A DNA stretch of 64,000 bases from Microvirga terrae (GTDB lineage: Bacteria > Pseudomonadota > Alphaproteobacteria > Rhizobiales > Beijerinckiaceae). Shown piece after piece: positions 28,501 through 35,754 of the stretch (position 1 is the first letter of the stretch; each line of letters starts with the position of its first letter). The DNA is taken from positions 3,284,001-3,348,000 of the forward strand of contig NZ_CP102845.1 in assembly GCF_013307435.2 (NCBI RefSeq). Reading direction: 5' to 3'. The position numbers and the translations under genes were made by a program. Below the pieces are notes generated by a model. That model saw nothing but the letters and a program-made list of their open reading frames with translations, did not search any database and was not told where the DNA came from.

Positions 28501-31276
28501 GCGCGAAGCCGGTCTGCGGATGCGGGATGAAGTTGCCGTAGGGGTCCGTGCGCAGCAGCGGGACGTTGGTGACATTGGCGTCGGTCAGGTCGATGCCGAG
28601 CATGATTCGGGCCTGCTCCTTGACGTCCGCCCAGGTGGCGAGGCCCCGGTCGCCGTCGAGCAGCTTGCCGGTGGCGACCGTCTTGCCGTCGGGACCCGTG
28701 GTGTACTCGCGCAGGAAGACCTGATGCGAGGCATGCGACGTGTAGGTCTGGTTCTGGTCGACCCACGGGGTGGTCAGGTTCGTGTTCTCGCCGTCCGGCG
28801 TGGCCGCGCGGGTCAGCACCATGAAGTTCGTGTGAGGCGTCGCCGGGTTGTAGAGCGGATCATCCGGAGACAAGGGGATATAGACCGTTCCGCTGCCGCC
28901 CTTGGCGATCAGGTCGAGGCCGTGATCGAAGAACTGGCCGAACAGGGTGAACAGCGAGTTGTAGGGGGCCGAGTCGCCGATGTCGGGCGAGACGTTCGGG
29001 ATCAGAACGGTAGTGCCGTCCATCTGAATGCCCAGCTGGGACAGGAGATTGGACAGCGCCGTCTGCGCCACCGTGACGCCCTGAGCGGCTCCCTGCGCGT
29101 CGGCAAGGGCGGCCTCGGCCGTGGTCAGTGCCGTCGTGGCGGTCGCCACACCGGTCTGCGCGGTGCTGACGGCGGCAGCCGATTCGTCCGCAGTCGCGCG
29201 GGCCTCGGCCTCGGCGGCCTGGCTCGCCGTCAGGGCCTGCTGGGCGGCCGCGTAGTCGGCATTCGCTTCCACGAGCTGCGCGCTCATGAAGTCGTACACC
29301 GCCTGCGCGTCATTCAGAGCGTCCTCCGCGTTGGCGAGCGCCGCAACCGCGGCTTGGTGCGCCTGCTGGTGGGCGGTCAGCTGCTGCTGCGCCGCTGTGA
29401 CGGCAGCCTCGGCGTTCGCCAGGGTGGCGGTTGCCGCTGCCACGTCGCCCTCGGCAGTCTCGACCGTCGCGGTGGAGAGGCCGACCTGCGCGAAGGCTGC
29501 ATCGACCGCAGCCTGGCTGTCGTCGAGAATCTGCTGGGCGGCAGCAACGTCGGCGAGTGCTTGAGCGTAGGCGTCGCTCTGCTCGTTGAGGCCATCCAGC
29601 ACGGCCTGTGCCTCCTGCAGCGCTGTCTGGGCGAGATCGCGTGCGTTCACGGCCAGCTGATAGGCGGATTCGTCGGCCGCCAGCTGCGCCTGGGCTGAGG
29701 TCAGGGCCGTGTTGGCGCCGGTCAGGGTGGTGTTTGCGGCGTCGACGATCGCCTGGGCTGCATCGGCAGCATCAGCGGAGGCATCAGCCGTCGTGCGAGC
29801 GGCAACTTCCGCATCCTGTTTCAGCTGCAAGTCTTCCTGTGCGGCGAGGTAGGCGACATTCGCGTCGTTGAAGGCCTGCATTTCCGTCGGAAGCACACCC
29901 CCCTGAATGATCGCGCTGTAGTGAGCCAGGGCCGCGTCGTGCGCCTCCTGGGCAGATTCGAGATCGGCCAGAGCCGTCTCGTGCAGCGCCTGATCGGCAT
30001 CGGCCTTGGCCTGAAGCGGCGCAAGCGCGGCCTCCGCATCCGCGAGCGCGGTCGTCGCGTTCGCCACGGCGGTCTCCGCCGCCTCGATCGCCGCATTGGC
30101 GACCTCGATCTTTGCGAGCGCTGCGTCCACGGCCGTCTGGCTGTCCACCAGGATCTGCGCGGCAACCGCGACATCGGCCTCGGCCTCGGCGATGGCCGCG
30201 TCGAGATTGTCGGCGCCGCTCGCGATCAGACCGTCAAGAACCTCCTGCGCGGCATCCAGTGCCTGCTGGGCGGCATCGCGCACGTTCACGGCGGTTGCGT
30301 AGGCCGCGTTGTCCGCAATCAGGTCGGCTTGAGCATCGGCGAGCGTAGCCTCAGCGGCAGCCTTCGCCGTCGTGGCGAGGGTCACGGCGCTTTCAGCGGC
30401 GGCGAGCGCGGCAGTCGAGAGCACCACCTGGGCTTGGGCCGCATCAGCGGCAGCCTGCCCCTGGTTCATGACCTGCTGGGCGGCGATGAGGTTGAGGCTG
30501 GCGATTCCGAGCGTATCGCCCATGGCCTCGTAGACAGCCTTCGCGTCGTTGAACGAGGCCTGGGCGGCGGCGAGGTTCGCCACAGCCGAGGCATGCGCGG
30601 CCTGATGCGTCGTAGCCTGCGCCTGCGCCTGGCCGAGGGTAGCCTGGGCCTGGGCAAGGGCGGCCTCGGCCGCATCGACGGCCGCCTGAAGGCCGGGGAT
30701 GGCGCCCGGTGCGCTTCCGGCTTCCGCCTGCGCCTGTGTGATCGCCGCGCGGGCCGCCTGGATCTGCTGGATGGCAGTGAGCTGGGCGGCGCCCGTGATC
30801 CCGGCATAGGTCAACGCCGCGCTGATGGCGGCGGGATTGTTCAGCGTCTGGTCGGCGATGAGGTTCGAGATCAGACGCGGGTCGGCGTCGACGACGGTGC
30901 CCGGCGGCAGCATCGGCGATCCCGTCGACGATCCGGGCGCATAGTTGTTGTTCGTCAGCCACACCGGATTGGCCGGGGTGCCGAACATCATGCGGTCGTC
31001 GCCCTCGTTCACGTACTGGGGCGGAGTCATCACCGGAAACGGCTGATCGGCGGCGCCCCAGGTCTCGCGTCCCTCGACGAGGTTGTTGTAGCTGCCGTCG
31101 ACCGTGCGCAGCCCGTACGGAAGCAGGAAGGCCTGGGTCGGCGTGGTGGCCGCGTTCGGATCGAGGCCTCCGGCCTCGGCCACGAGATCGCGCAGGTCCT
31201 CGCCGGCGGCATGGCGCTCGGCGATCTTGATCTGCTTCAGGATGAATTCGAGGTCGTGCTTGACGAGATTGACCAT
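22517..31276 (-). CDS. Giant secreted heme peroxidase with coiled-coil insertion and RTX repeats
   Basis: A 2919-residue protein from the ATG at 31276 (GGGGAAG upstream; frame open to 31351). N-terminal ~155 residues are typical of bacterial peroxidase-RTX proteins (DLEFILKQIKIAERHAAG). Residues ~160-740 are an Ala/Gln/Asp-rich coiled coil made of repeats of about 213 residues. Residues ~755-1400 are an animal-type heme peroxidase domain with HSEHNHLVDQ (about 1042) and the proximal-His motif YRFGHS (about 1145). An RTX block follows (~1475-1600), a jelly-roll-like domain (~1980-2120), cadherin-like domains (~2135-2340), a Pro-rich linker (~2615-2660) and a long C-terminal RTX array ending in a T1SS-type hydrophobic tail (DFIF). 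No signal peptide, so export is by the adjacent T1SS. It probably acts at the cell surface in oxidation or adhesion. Confidence 0.9.
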   Translation of the reverse strand: MVNLVKHDLEFILKQIKIAERHAAGEDLRDLVAEAGGLDPNAATTPTQAFLLPYGLRTVDGSYNNLVEGRETWGAADQPFPVMTPPQYVNEGDDRMMFGTPANPVWLTNNNYAPGSSTGSPMLPPGTVVDADPRLISNLIADQTLNNPAAISAALTYAGITGAAQLTAIQQIQAARAAITQAQAEAGSAPGAIPGLQAAVDAAEAALAQAQATLGQAQAQATTHQAAHASAVANLAAAQASFNDAKAVYEAMGDTLGIASLNLIAAQQVMNQGQAAADAAQAQVVLSTAALAAAESAVTLATTAKAAAEATLADAQADLIADNAAYATAVNVRDAAQQALDAAQEVLDGLIASGADNLDAAIAEAEADVAVAAQILVDSQTAVDAALAKIEVANAAIEAAETAVANATTALADAEAALAPLQAKADADQALHETALADLESAQEAHDAALAHYSAIIQGGVLPTEMQAFNDANVAYLAAQEDLQLKQDAEVAARTTADASADAADAAQAIVDAANTTLTGANTALTSAQAQLAADESAYQLAVNARDLAQTALQEAQAVLDGLNEQSDAYAQALADVAAAQQILDDSQAAVDAAFAQVGLSTATVETAEGDVAAATATLANAEAAVTAAQQQLTAHQQAHQAAVAALANAEDALNDAQAVYDFMSAQLVEANADYAAAQQALTASQAAEAEARATADESAAAVSTAQTGVATATTALTTAEAALADAQGAAQGVTVAQTALSNLLSQLGIQMDGTTVLIPNVSPDIGDSAPYNSLFTLFGQFFDHGLDLIAKGGSGTVYIPLSPDDPLYNPATPHTNFMVLTRAATPDGENTNLTTPWVDQNQTYTSHASHQVFLREYTTGPDGKTVATGKLLDGDRGLATWADVKEQARIMLGIDLTDANVTNVPLLRTDPYGNFIPHPQTGFAQVIVGIGADGVPNTSDDIVVSGTPGSPVSLANAVLTGHAFLDDIAHAAVPVLVGGALQKDGDAGVGYANADGSTTNLVNSRGSNTAYDNELLDAHYITGDGRGNENVGLTTIHHVFHSEHNHLVDQVKSLALSSGDLTFLNEWLLVPVTTVPTTEAGKAALKWDGERLFQAARFTNEMEYQHLVFEEFARKMQPDVDAFVFEPSVDINPAIFAEFAQAVYRFGHSMLNETIDTISVNGQQVSMKLFDGFLNPLAFGATDSSGNVVVDHEQAAGAIIRGMSRQHGNEIDEFITHVLRNQLVGIPLDLAALNIARGRDLGLPTLNEARAQFYQMAGQDSQLKPYVSWTDFALNLQNSLSIVNFIAAYGKHPLIEAATTMEAKRAAATLLVFGGTGEPADRLAFLNGTGVWNAENSGLNDIDLWMGGLAEKKMDFGGMLGSTFAFVFEAQLEALQDADRFYYLSRVQGLNLLNELENNSMTDIIMRNTDLGDEGRTALPGNIFSTPDHTLEIIKSKQIGADPIWDDPVLQALSPLVVRKDLDGDGDDDVLIYHGGDHVVMGGSSEADLIVAGEGDDTVWGYEGNDTIEAGYGVDIIHGGDGDDIITNAGTDIGATDFLHGEGGNDVIQGGSGLALIFGNQGQDFIITGPDGKEAFGGTGNDFILGGDGGDALLGNEGDDWLEGGPRFDSLSGENSELFFNSTIIGHDVLNGGASDTDYDGESGDDIMFQAEGIQRNNGMAGFDWAIHKGDNVAANSDLGIPLFDNQEAFILRDRFDLVEGLSGWKHNDILTGRVAAVNTRAEATGTAAIPGPNSPLESFSNDLLQKNVSLINGLAELVAHRTRIPVVDAQGNPVLDKDGNPELIVLDTSQAADIILGGGGSDTIKGFAGDDIIDGDKWLNVRIRIVKDGVAYTADGMTGKVYLESQYAYGAPVANAAAQFGGKTLDALMLSATLNPGQLSIVREIVDGDLNNTATDVAVYGDLRANYTITSNADGSITVQHVTVTVETDPTTGNNRASDGTDRLFNIEKLRFADGEVSVTPPKLTLHAFDPGGNFADTFNSGSYARNDGSRAWTGNWVETSDDGSATSTNGQIQINNGALRFDQGDGASIQRGLNLAGVASARLTYSVAEQGLDNGEQVEVYFSKDGSTWMLVETITGNTNGGNRGFDITGPFTAGAAIRFVASDINANNEFVNIDNLSVSVMLPAATPTVNHAASFTEGGAAVAIANNPGIVDDAAQMVSARIVLTNAQAGDDLDVGTLPAGISANVDTSVAGRITVNLTGTASLAAYQRAIQAVTFDNNSNNPVAGSRVIQVTVNDGLLDSNVATTTVNVVAVNDPVNANNDTIITNIVNGPIVVPEWVLLSNDTDPDGPALDITGLSNANGLGSLSLTTNPGSVTFTDTGNAGGSFTYTVSDGGSPVRTDTANVTVTRDASPIEGTAGNNILIGDGTASIFDGGTGNDTILAGGGNDTIVWNATSTTIFGVTFETSQDGRDFVDGGDGVDTFDVNGNALSETFRVYSRDAAVAANILDLKATTEIVITRTVNGNTSVMAELDNIEEIIIGTREVTVPGGPVGGNAGGNDTVQIIGNFTGTSLALNTITVNGTGDDDTIDISQLTSAHRIVFRSHGGNDTIVGTLREQDVIELEPGRKADEYEWEEHEDGTTTITSGVHRVTFRCEAGRKPTLAETSVTADPGTPVQPETPANPENPTQPEAPTQPQPPVDPVIPSDPIPASPAQPEAPANLVLKGGSRSETLRGGEGDDRVEGGRGHDRLYGGDGRDKLHGGDGNDRLDGGAGIDRMEGGRGNDVYVVDHGGDRVIERSGQGVDTVRSSVSYSLNGTHVEKLVLAGTADVNGTGNRLDNTLTGNAGDNVLKGGAGHDVLRGMTGDDMLLGGSGRDKLSGGAGNDVLRGGSGDDRLTGGSGQDTFVFERGGGRDVVTDFRADHDRIDASRLSGVDKLSDLHLTQVGHDTVIDHGSDILVLKGVTASDLDNSDFIF

Positions 31277-31430
31277 GACGCTTCCCCTTGCGTGGGCCCT
31301 GCCCACATTGCTGTTCCTCTGTGCATTGCCGCGACCCGGGCCCTTGGCCACAGGTCCGCAACTTGACTGAGAGTGTCGAGCAAGGCCGGGAACGCCGCAT
31401 CGGATGAAGGGGCAACGAATCTTGAGTCAT

Positions 31431-31508
31431 TGGTCCGAGGTCATGACCGACTTGGGTCCAGTCGGCATGGTCCAATGGCCAGGGACCGCACTGGTCTAAG
31501 GTCTGACC
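31431..31508. promoter_or_regulatory. Cluster of GGTC/GACC half-sites
   Basis: Nine GGTC or GACC tetramers within about 78 bases, including a perfect palindrome GGTCATGACC at 31439-31448, where fewer than one would be expected by chance. It lies in the divergent region between the giant peroxidase gene and the HhH gene at 31562, so it could control either. GGTC-type half-sites occur in operators of GntR/FadR-like repressors, but no such regulator is in the window. Confidence 0.4.
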
Positions 31509-31561
31509 CACCCTCGAAGGGATCGGTGCTGCGTTATCCTCATGGGTAGGATGAGGGATCG

Positions 31562-32014
31562 TTGGGATGGGACCCCACCCGAGAGGAAAAAACTCTGATT
31601 AGAGTTGCGCGCTCACTCACGGGACGCGTCGACAACATGCATGAGAACGGCTTCTTTCCGATCAAACATTTCAGCCAGCGCGTCCAGGAGAGCATCTTGG
31701 AGGCGTTCGATGGCCGCTGCCCGTCGATGTCCGAGCTCGCGCAGCTGCCTGATCTCTTCCTGCTGACGCTTCCCGGCTTCGGGCCGAAGACGCTTCGGAA
31801 GATTCGGGCCCTGACCGTCGAGATCCATACATCGCCGGGCAGCGCACGGACCGGTCCTGGTCGGCCCCTGCGAGCGGAGCTCGATCGGCTCCGACGAGAA
31901 CTGGGAGATCTGCGGGACGAGTTTGAGCATCGGCAATACGATCTACGACGCCGGCTTGACCTGATCTCGACCGAGCTGATGGTTCATGGGTCTGCACTCG
32001 AACGCAAGGCCTGA
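31562..32014 (+). CDS. Hypothetical protein with HhH-like domain and C-terminal coiled coil
   Basis: Up to 150 residues from a TTG; an ATG at 31637 would give 125. The centre resembles the helix-hairpin-helix of the RNA polymerase alpha C-terminal domain (MSELAQLPDLFLLTLPG followed by FGPKTLRKIRAL). The last third is a strongly charged coiled coil (LRAELDRLRRELGDLRDEFE). This suggests a small DNA- or RNA polymerase-associated dimer, but no known family was recognised. It is divergent from the giant peroxidase gene and convergent with the LuxR regulator at 32052. Confidence 0.55.
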   Translation: MGWDPTREEKTLIRVARSLTGRVDNMHENGFFPIKHFSQRVQESILEAFDGRCPSMSELAQLPDLFLLTLPGFGPKTLRKIRALTVEIHTSPGSARTGPGRPLRAELDRLRRELGDLRDEFEHRQYDLRRRLDLISTELMVHGSALERKA

Positions 32015-32051
32015 ATCGATCGTGCACGCCTCGTGGCGCCTGCCAGGCGCT

Positions 32052-32687
32052 TCAGGCCTCGCCCCATTCCTGCTTTGCGAGAAGCGCCGCCTCGACACGA
32101 TTTCTGACGTTGAGTTTCTTCAGGATGTTGCCCACGTGGAACTTGACCGTCTTTTCCGTCACGGCCAGCCTGTCGCTGATTTCGCGGTTCGTGAGGCCTG
32201 CAGCGATGAGGCGCAGCGTGCGCTCTTCGCTCTCGGAGAGGGTCGAAAACGGCCTTGCTTCGGCCCGGATCCTGTTCGACAGCAGCCGGAGGGCGAGATT
32301 CGGAGAGATGAAGGACCCGTCCGTCTTCACGGTTTTCACGGCGTTGATCAGATCCGGTGCGTTGATCCCCTTGAGAAGATAACCGACGGCGCCCGCCTCG
32401 AGGGCACGGGTGACGGCATCGTCATTCTCTGATGCCGTCAGCATGACGATCTGGGGTGAAGCGGGAAGGTCGCTGATGGTTCGGGCAGCTTCGATACCAT
32501 CTCCGGGCATCGAGATGTCGAGCAGGATCAAATCAGGCCTGTGCACTCGTGCCAGCTCGATCGCGTCCGCCGCGGAAGCGCCCTCTCCCACGACCTCGAT
32601 CATGTCGTCAAGCATGAGCGCCCGGATCACCCCTGCCCGCAACATCGAATGGTCGTCCACTACCGCGACCCGCAATCGCTCAATCAT
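32052..32687 (-). CDS. NarL/FixJ-type LuxR response regulator
   Basis: A 211-residue regulator starting MIERLRVAVVDDHSML. The phosphoacceptor Asp is in LILLDISMPGDG, the conserved Lys in GYLLKGI, and the LuxR helix-turn-helix is LSESEERTLRLIAAGLTNREISDRL. The ATG at 32687 overlaps the kinase stop by 8 bases, marking a coupled kinase-regulator pair; an alternative start at 32705 lies further inside the kinase gene. Regulated genes are unknown, with the neighbouring divergent regulator and EcfG-like promoter region as candidates. Confidence 0.88.
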   Translation of the reverse strand: MIERLRVAVVDDHSMLRAGVIRALMLDDMIEVVGEGASAADAIELARVHRPDLILLDISMPGDGIEAARTISDLPASPQIVMLTASENDDAVTRALEAGAVGYLLKGINAPDLINAVKTVKTDGSFISPNLALRLLSNRIRAEARPFSTLSESEERTLRLIAAGLTNREISDRLAVTEKTVKFHVGNILKKLNVRNRVEAALLAKQEWGEA

Positions 32688-34176
32688 CGTGCTCCTCGCC
32701 CGCAATCGTGACGTTCATTTCAATTCGGGTTCCGCCAACCGTGCGGCGTGTGATTTGGAAGACGCCGCCGAGGCTCTCGACCCGGTCGCGCAGGCCGACC
32801 AGTCCCAGGCCGGGCTCAGGAATCGCTAGGCTGCTTCCGAGGTCGCGCCCATCGTCCTGCACGGCCAGGATCAATTCAGCTCCATCCAGCCGGCAGGAGA
32901 CGGCCTGACCATTGCCGCCAGCATGCCGGAATGCATTGTTGAGGCCCTCCTGCAGGAAACGATAGGCGCAGATCTTGAGCGCGTGCGTGAGCGGACGCGA
33001 AACGTCATCGCAGTCGACCGTCACGTTGGTGCCGGTGCGCAGCTCGTGATGCGACACCACCCGCTTCACGATCTCCGGAAGCGGGAGGCGTTCGATCTCA
33101 GGCAGCATCAGACCCTTGGACGTCGTTCGGACCTCCCGAAGAGCATCCGAGAGCACCGATTCCAGAGCTTGAAGCTCCTCCTCGCGCCTCTCCGGCGTCT
33201 TGGCTCTCCGAACATGCTCGACCGCGAGCGCCGCCAGACCGATCAGCTGAGCGGGGCCGTCGTGCAGTTCGGCGCCGATCCTGCGCAGGTAGTTCTCCGT
33301 CAGCTCCGCAACCCGGCCCGAGGCGCGCTCGGCACGCTCCTTGAGGATCTGGTTATGCCGCGAGGATTGCTCGATTTCGATCAGGCGCGCGCCCAGTTGA
33401 CGTTGCTGCGAGAGGATGAGCCTGTTGCCTCGATACACGATCCCGAACAGACCAAGCATGATGAGCGCGGTAGCGCAGGCAACCGCAACCCAGCTCTTGA
33501 GCCGCAGCCACCGCAGCTCATGGTCGAGACCGACGGGGTTTTCATGGATCTCCGCGACGGCAATGACGCGGCCGGAATGGTGCTCGCGGATCGGAACGTA
33601 GATTTCTAGATATTTGGTGTTCCATCCCCGAACCGTGTGCTCGCTGGCATCCAGGTTCGCGTACTGGGCGGAGATTTCACCCTTCAATGCGGTCGTCAGC
33701 CCGTCGGGGGGTGCGAATTGTCGCCCGATCAGATCCGGTGTGGTCGAATAGGCCACGACACCGCCATTCTTCCAGATCTCGAGATGCGGGAACCGCTGCC
33801 TGAAGAGATCTCCTCCGAGCAGGCGATCCAGTTCGCTTCTCGTGGAATCTGGCAGAACCTCCTCGGCCGCCAGCGGCTGGGCGAGCGGCGAGATGAAGCT
33901 GTCCATCAGGAGAGCAGTGGCCGAAGCGGTATTCTCGATCGTCGTTCTCGTGGCATGCTCCGACACGAACAAGCCGGCCGCAATCATGGCCACGAACATG
34001 ATGACCCCGCCCGTCACCACGAACTGGCGCGTCAAGCTCAACGTCGACGGGGTCACGCTCCCCCGCCTGATCCACGCTGTCGGTGCCAACTCGGACACGA
34101 TCGCCCCAAACTCAAGCAGTAAGAGATTACCAGGGACGGCAATACTTACAATCGACCTCATACCAGCAATAATCAA
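32680..34176 (-). CDS. Membrane sensor histidine kinase, HisKA_3 type
   Basis: A 498-residue kinase. TM1 is about residues 50-70 (VTGGVIMFVAMIAAGLFV), an extracytoplasmic sensory region of ~150 residues follows, and TM2 is about 228-248 (VAVACATALIMLGLFGIV). A short coiled coil leads to the HisKA_3 helix with the phosphorylated His in RRIGAELHDGPAQL, then a HATPase domain (FLQEGLNNAFRHAGG, VQDDGRDLG, GLGLVGLRDRVE). It is a DegS/NarX-like kinase coupled to the overlapping LuxR regulator. The start is uncertain; the first 40 residues are poorly conserved in character, and an internal ATG at residue 6 is possible. Signal unknown. Confidence 0.85.
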   Translation of the reverse strand: MIIAGMRSIVSIAVPGNLLLLEFGAIVSELAPTAWIRRGSVTPSTLSLTRQFVVTGGVIMFVAMIAAGLFVSEHATRTTIENTASATALLMDSFISPLAQPLAAEEVLPDSTRSELDRLLGGDLFRQRFPHLEIWKNGGVVAYSTTPDLIGRQFAPPDGLTTALKGEISAQYANLDASEHTVRGWNTKYLEIYVPIREHHSGRVIAVAEIHENPVGLDHELRWLRLKSWVAVACATALIMLGLFGIVYRGNRLILSQQRQLGARLIEIEQSSRHNQILKERAERASGRVAELTENYLRRIGAELHDGPAQLIGLAALAVEHVRRAKTPERREEELQALESVLSDALREVRTTSKGLMLPEIERLPLPEIVKRVVSHHELRTGTNVTVDCDDVSRPLTHALKICAYRFLQEGLNNAFRHAGGNGQAVSCRLDGAELILAVQDDGRDLGSSLAIPEPGLGLVGLRDRVESLGGVFQITRRTVGGTRIEMNVTIAGEEHDD

Positions 34177-34494
34177 TACTTTAGTCCAGACCTGTCCGCC
34201 TCATTTCGAGATCTCCGGCAGATAAAACTCCAATAAGATTAATATCGCGGCCGTCTATATGCATCGAAGAGACCGCTCTCTCATACAGTTACTTCATAAC
34301 ACAAGCGTTCCTAGGCGGCCGCGTCCACTATCGAGCGCTCCTGCCCCGGTTACCTCTATGGGATTACGTCTTTCTGAACCCTCCCTAGCCCGTTCGGCCC
34401 TGGGACTCGCCTTTCGCCGGTCGCTACTTTTCAAGGGTGCGCATCCAGGACGGTCCGTCCCATCCGATAGTCCAAGCTGCGCGGGGGGTTTTCG
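34177..34494. other. Divergent intergenic region between kinase and orphan regulator
   Basis: About 318 bases, noticeably richer in A+T near 34177-34310, separating the minus-strand sensor kinase from the plus-strand LuxR regulator. It should hold both promoters. I see no gene and no consensus EcfG or sigma70 element. A GCGGGGGG run just before 34495 can serve as ribosome site for the plus-strand regulator. Confidence 0.4.
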
Positions 34495-35247
34495 ATGTCA
34501 TTCGTTTCGCTCGCCTTGGTCGATGATCATCCGATCATCATCGAAGGTCTTACGCATGTGCTCGGATCACAGGGTCTTTTCGACGTCGTGGCTACCGGCT
34601 GCACGTCCCGCGACGCGCTCAGCATCGCGCAAATCCATCGGCCCGCCGTGATGATCCTGGATCTGTCGAAGCAAGGAAGCACTGCCGCCACGATCGCCGA
34701 GATCAGATTGAAGCATCCGAGCATCAAGACTCTCGTCTTCACGGCAGAACTCAGTGTGCAACGGGCCATCGACGCTTTCGCCGCCGGGGCAACAGGTTAC
34801 GCCTCGAAATCCTGCTCTTTAGAGGAGCTTTCCCGTGCGGTCAGGATCGTGGCCAACGGCGAGGCCTATGTGTCCCCGACACTCGCGGCATCGGTCAACT
34901 CCGCGCTCCGGAGCGCCTCCGTGGCCAGGACTGCCGTGCCAGCCCCCACGCTGAATGCCCGCGAACACCAGATCGTCCGGCTTCTTCTCGACGGCAAAAC
35001 CAACAGGGAGATCGCCTCCGGCCTGGGCATCACCGAGCGAACCGTCAAGCATTACATGACCGTGCTGATGCACAAGCTCAACGTCCGAAACCGCGTCGAG
35101 GCGGTGATTGCAGCCCAGAACCTCAGCCGCGACGCGGCCGAGCGTTCGGTCTCCAGAGCAAGCGACGTCCGCGCCAGGCCCCCCCGGTCCGTGGCTGCCC
35201 CCCGGTCAGGCCTTCCTGACGCTTTGGTTCAGGGGCGCTTCTCCTAG
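34495..35247 (+). CDS. Orphan NarL/FixJ-type LuxR response regulator
   Basis: A 250-residue regulator. Receiver: LALVDDHPIIIEGL, phosphoacceptor Asp in VMILDLSKQGS, conserved Lys in GYASKSC. LuxR domain: LNAREHQIVRLLLDGKTNREIASGLG, with the downstream helix ERTVKHYMTVLMHKLNV. The last ~35 residues are an Arg/Ser/Pro-rich tail outside the fold. It has no kinase directly next to it in the same direction, but lies divergently from the kinase-regulator pair at 32052-34176, so cross-talk with that kinase is plausible. Confidence 0.88.
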   Translation: MSFVSLALVDDHPIIIEGLTHVLGSQGLFDVVATGCTSRDALSIAQIHRPAVMILDLSKQGSTAATIAEIRLKHPSIKTLVFTAELSVQRAIDAFAAGATGYASKSCSLEELSRAVRIVANGEAYVSPTLAASVNSALRSASVARTAVPAPTLNAREHQIVRLLLDGKTNREIASGLGITERTVKHYMTVLMHKLNVRNRVEAVIAAQNLSRDAAERSVSRASDVRARPPRSVAAPRSGLPDALVQGRFS

Positions 35248-35314
35248 ACCTGCACGCCCGGTCACACCCGTGATCCCCGGGTCGGCGCCGTCGAAGGACA
35301 AGGACGTCGCGCTG

Positions 35315-35566
35315 TCAGCGGGCTTGATCCAACCGGGTCCGGATCAGGTCCAGCAGCTCGTCGTCGGAGGCTCTCCGCTCCCAGTCGCCGGACAGTTCGA
35401 GCCTGACGGATTGTGCGCCGCCCGAAGGGGTGCAGACCACCTGAAAGGCGTCGGCTTTCCCGTCGACCCGAGCAGCCTCCTGCTTCTCCGGATCCTTGCC
35501 GAGACCTGAGAAGGCCTGGATGCAGGTCCACATGATGCCATCGGGATCGGTGACTTCGCGAGGCAT
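35315..35566 (-). CDS. Hypothetical 83-residue protein, probable EcfG regulon member
   Basis: A small soluble protein starting MPREVTDPDGIMWTCIQAF. An AGGAG box lies 10 bases before the ATG at 35566. The frame is open to 35605, but that start would overlap the promoter -10 element, so the later ATG is chosen. No family recognised; two cysteines (in WTCIQ and VVCTPSGG) and an acidic C-terminal helix (DDELLDLIRTRLDQ) are the visible features. A GGAAC-N16-CGTT promoter directly upstream suggests control by the general stress sigma factor EcfG. It converges with the orphan LuxR gene. Confidence 0.6.
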   Translation of the reverse strand: MPREVTDPDGIMWTCIQAFSGLGKDPEKQEAARVDGKADAFQVVCTPSGGAQSVRLELSGDWERRASDDELLDLIRTRLDQAR

Positions 35567-35603
35567 GGCGCCGTCCGCTCCTGATTCGCTGTCGAGCCTC
35601 GAC

Positions 35604-35628
35604 AACGGCGGATGTGCGGTAACGTTCC
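35604..35628 (-). promoter_or_regulatory. EcfG-type promoter (GGAAC-N16-CGTT)
   Basis: Read on the minus strand: GGAAC at 35628-35624, 16-base spacer, CGTT at 35607-35604. This is the consensus for the alphaproteobacterial general stress sigma factor EcfG. It lies 38 bases before the ATG of the 83-residue gene, correct for a promoter plus short leader. One perfect match per window of this size is expected by chance, so position is the main support. Confidence 0.55.
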
Positions 35629-35754
35629 GACCGGCCGCTCGCGCAGCGGCGCCGTTGCGGCCCGTTAACCTTTGCTTAACTTTAGCCTTGAGCGCTGCCG
35701 GCGCGCCGTGTCAGGTTTGATGAACAAATCCTTAACGGCATTTCGGTGGGGGCA

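Noticed and set aside
24872..29698. A 1608-codon open frame on the plus strand
   Set aside because: It lies entirely antisense to the giant RTX peroxidase, whose peroxidase and RTX motifs are unmistakable. Long antisense frames are expected in G+C-rich repeat DNA.
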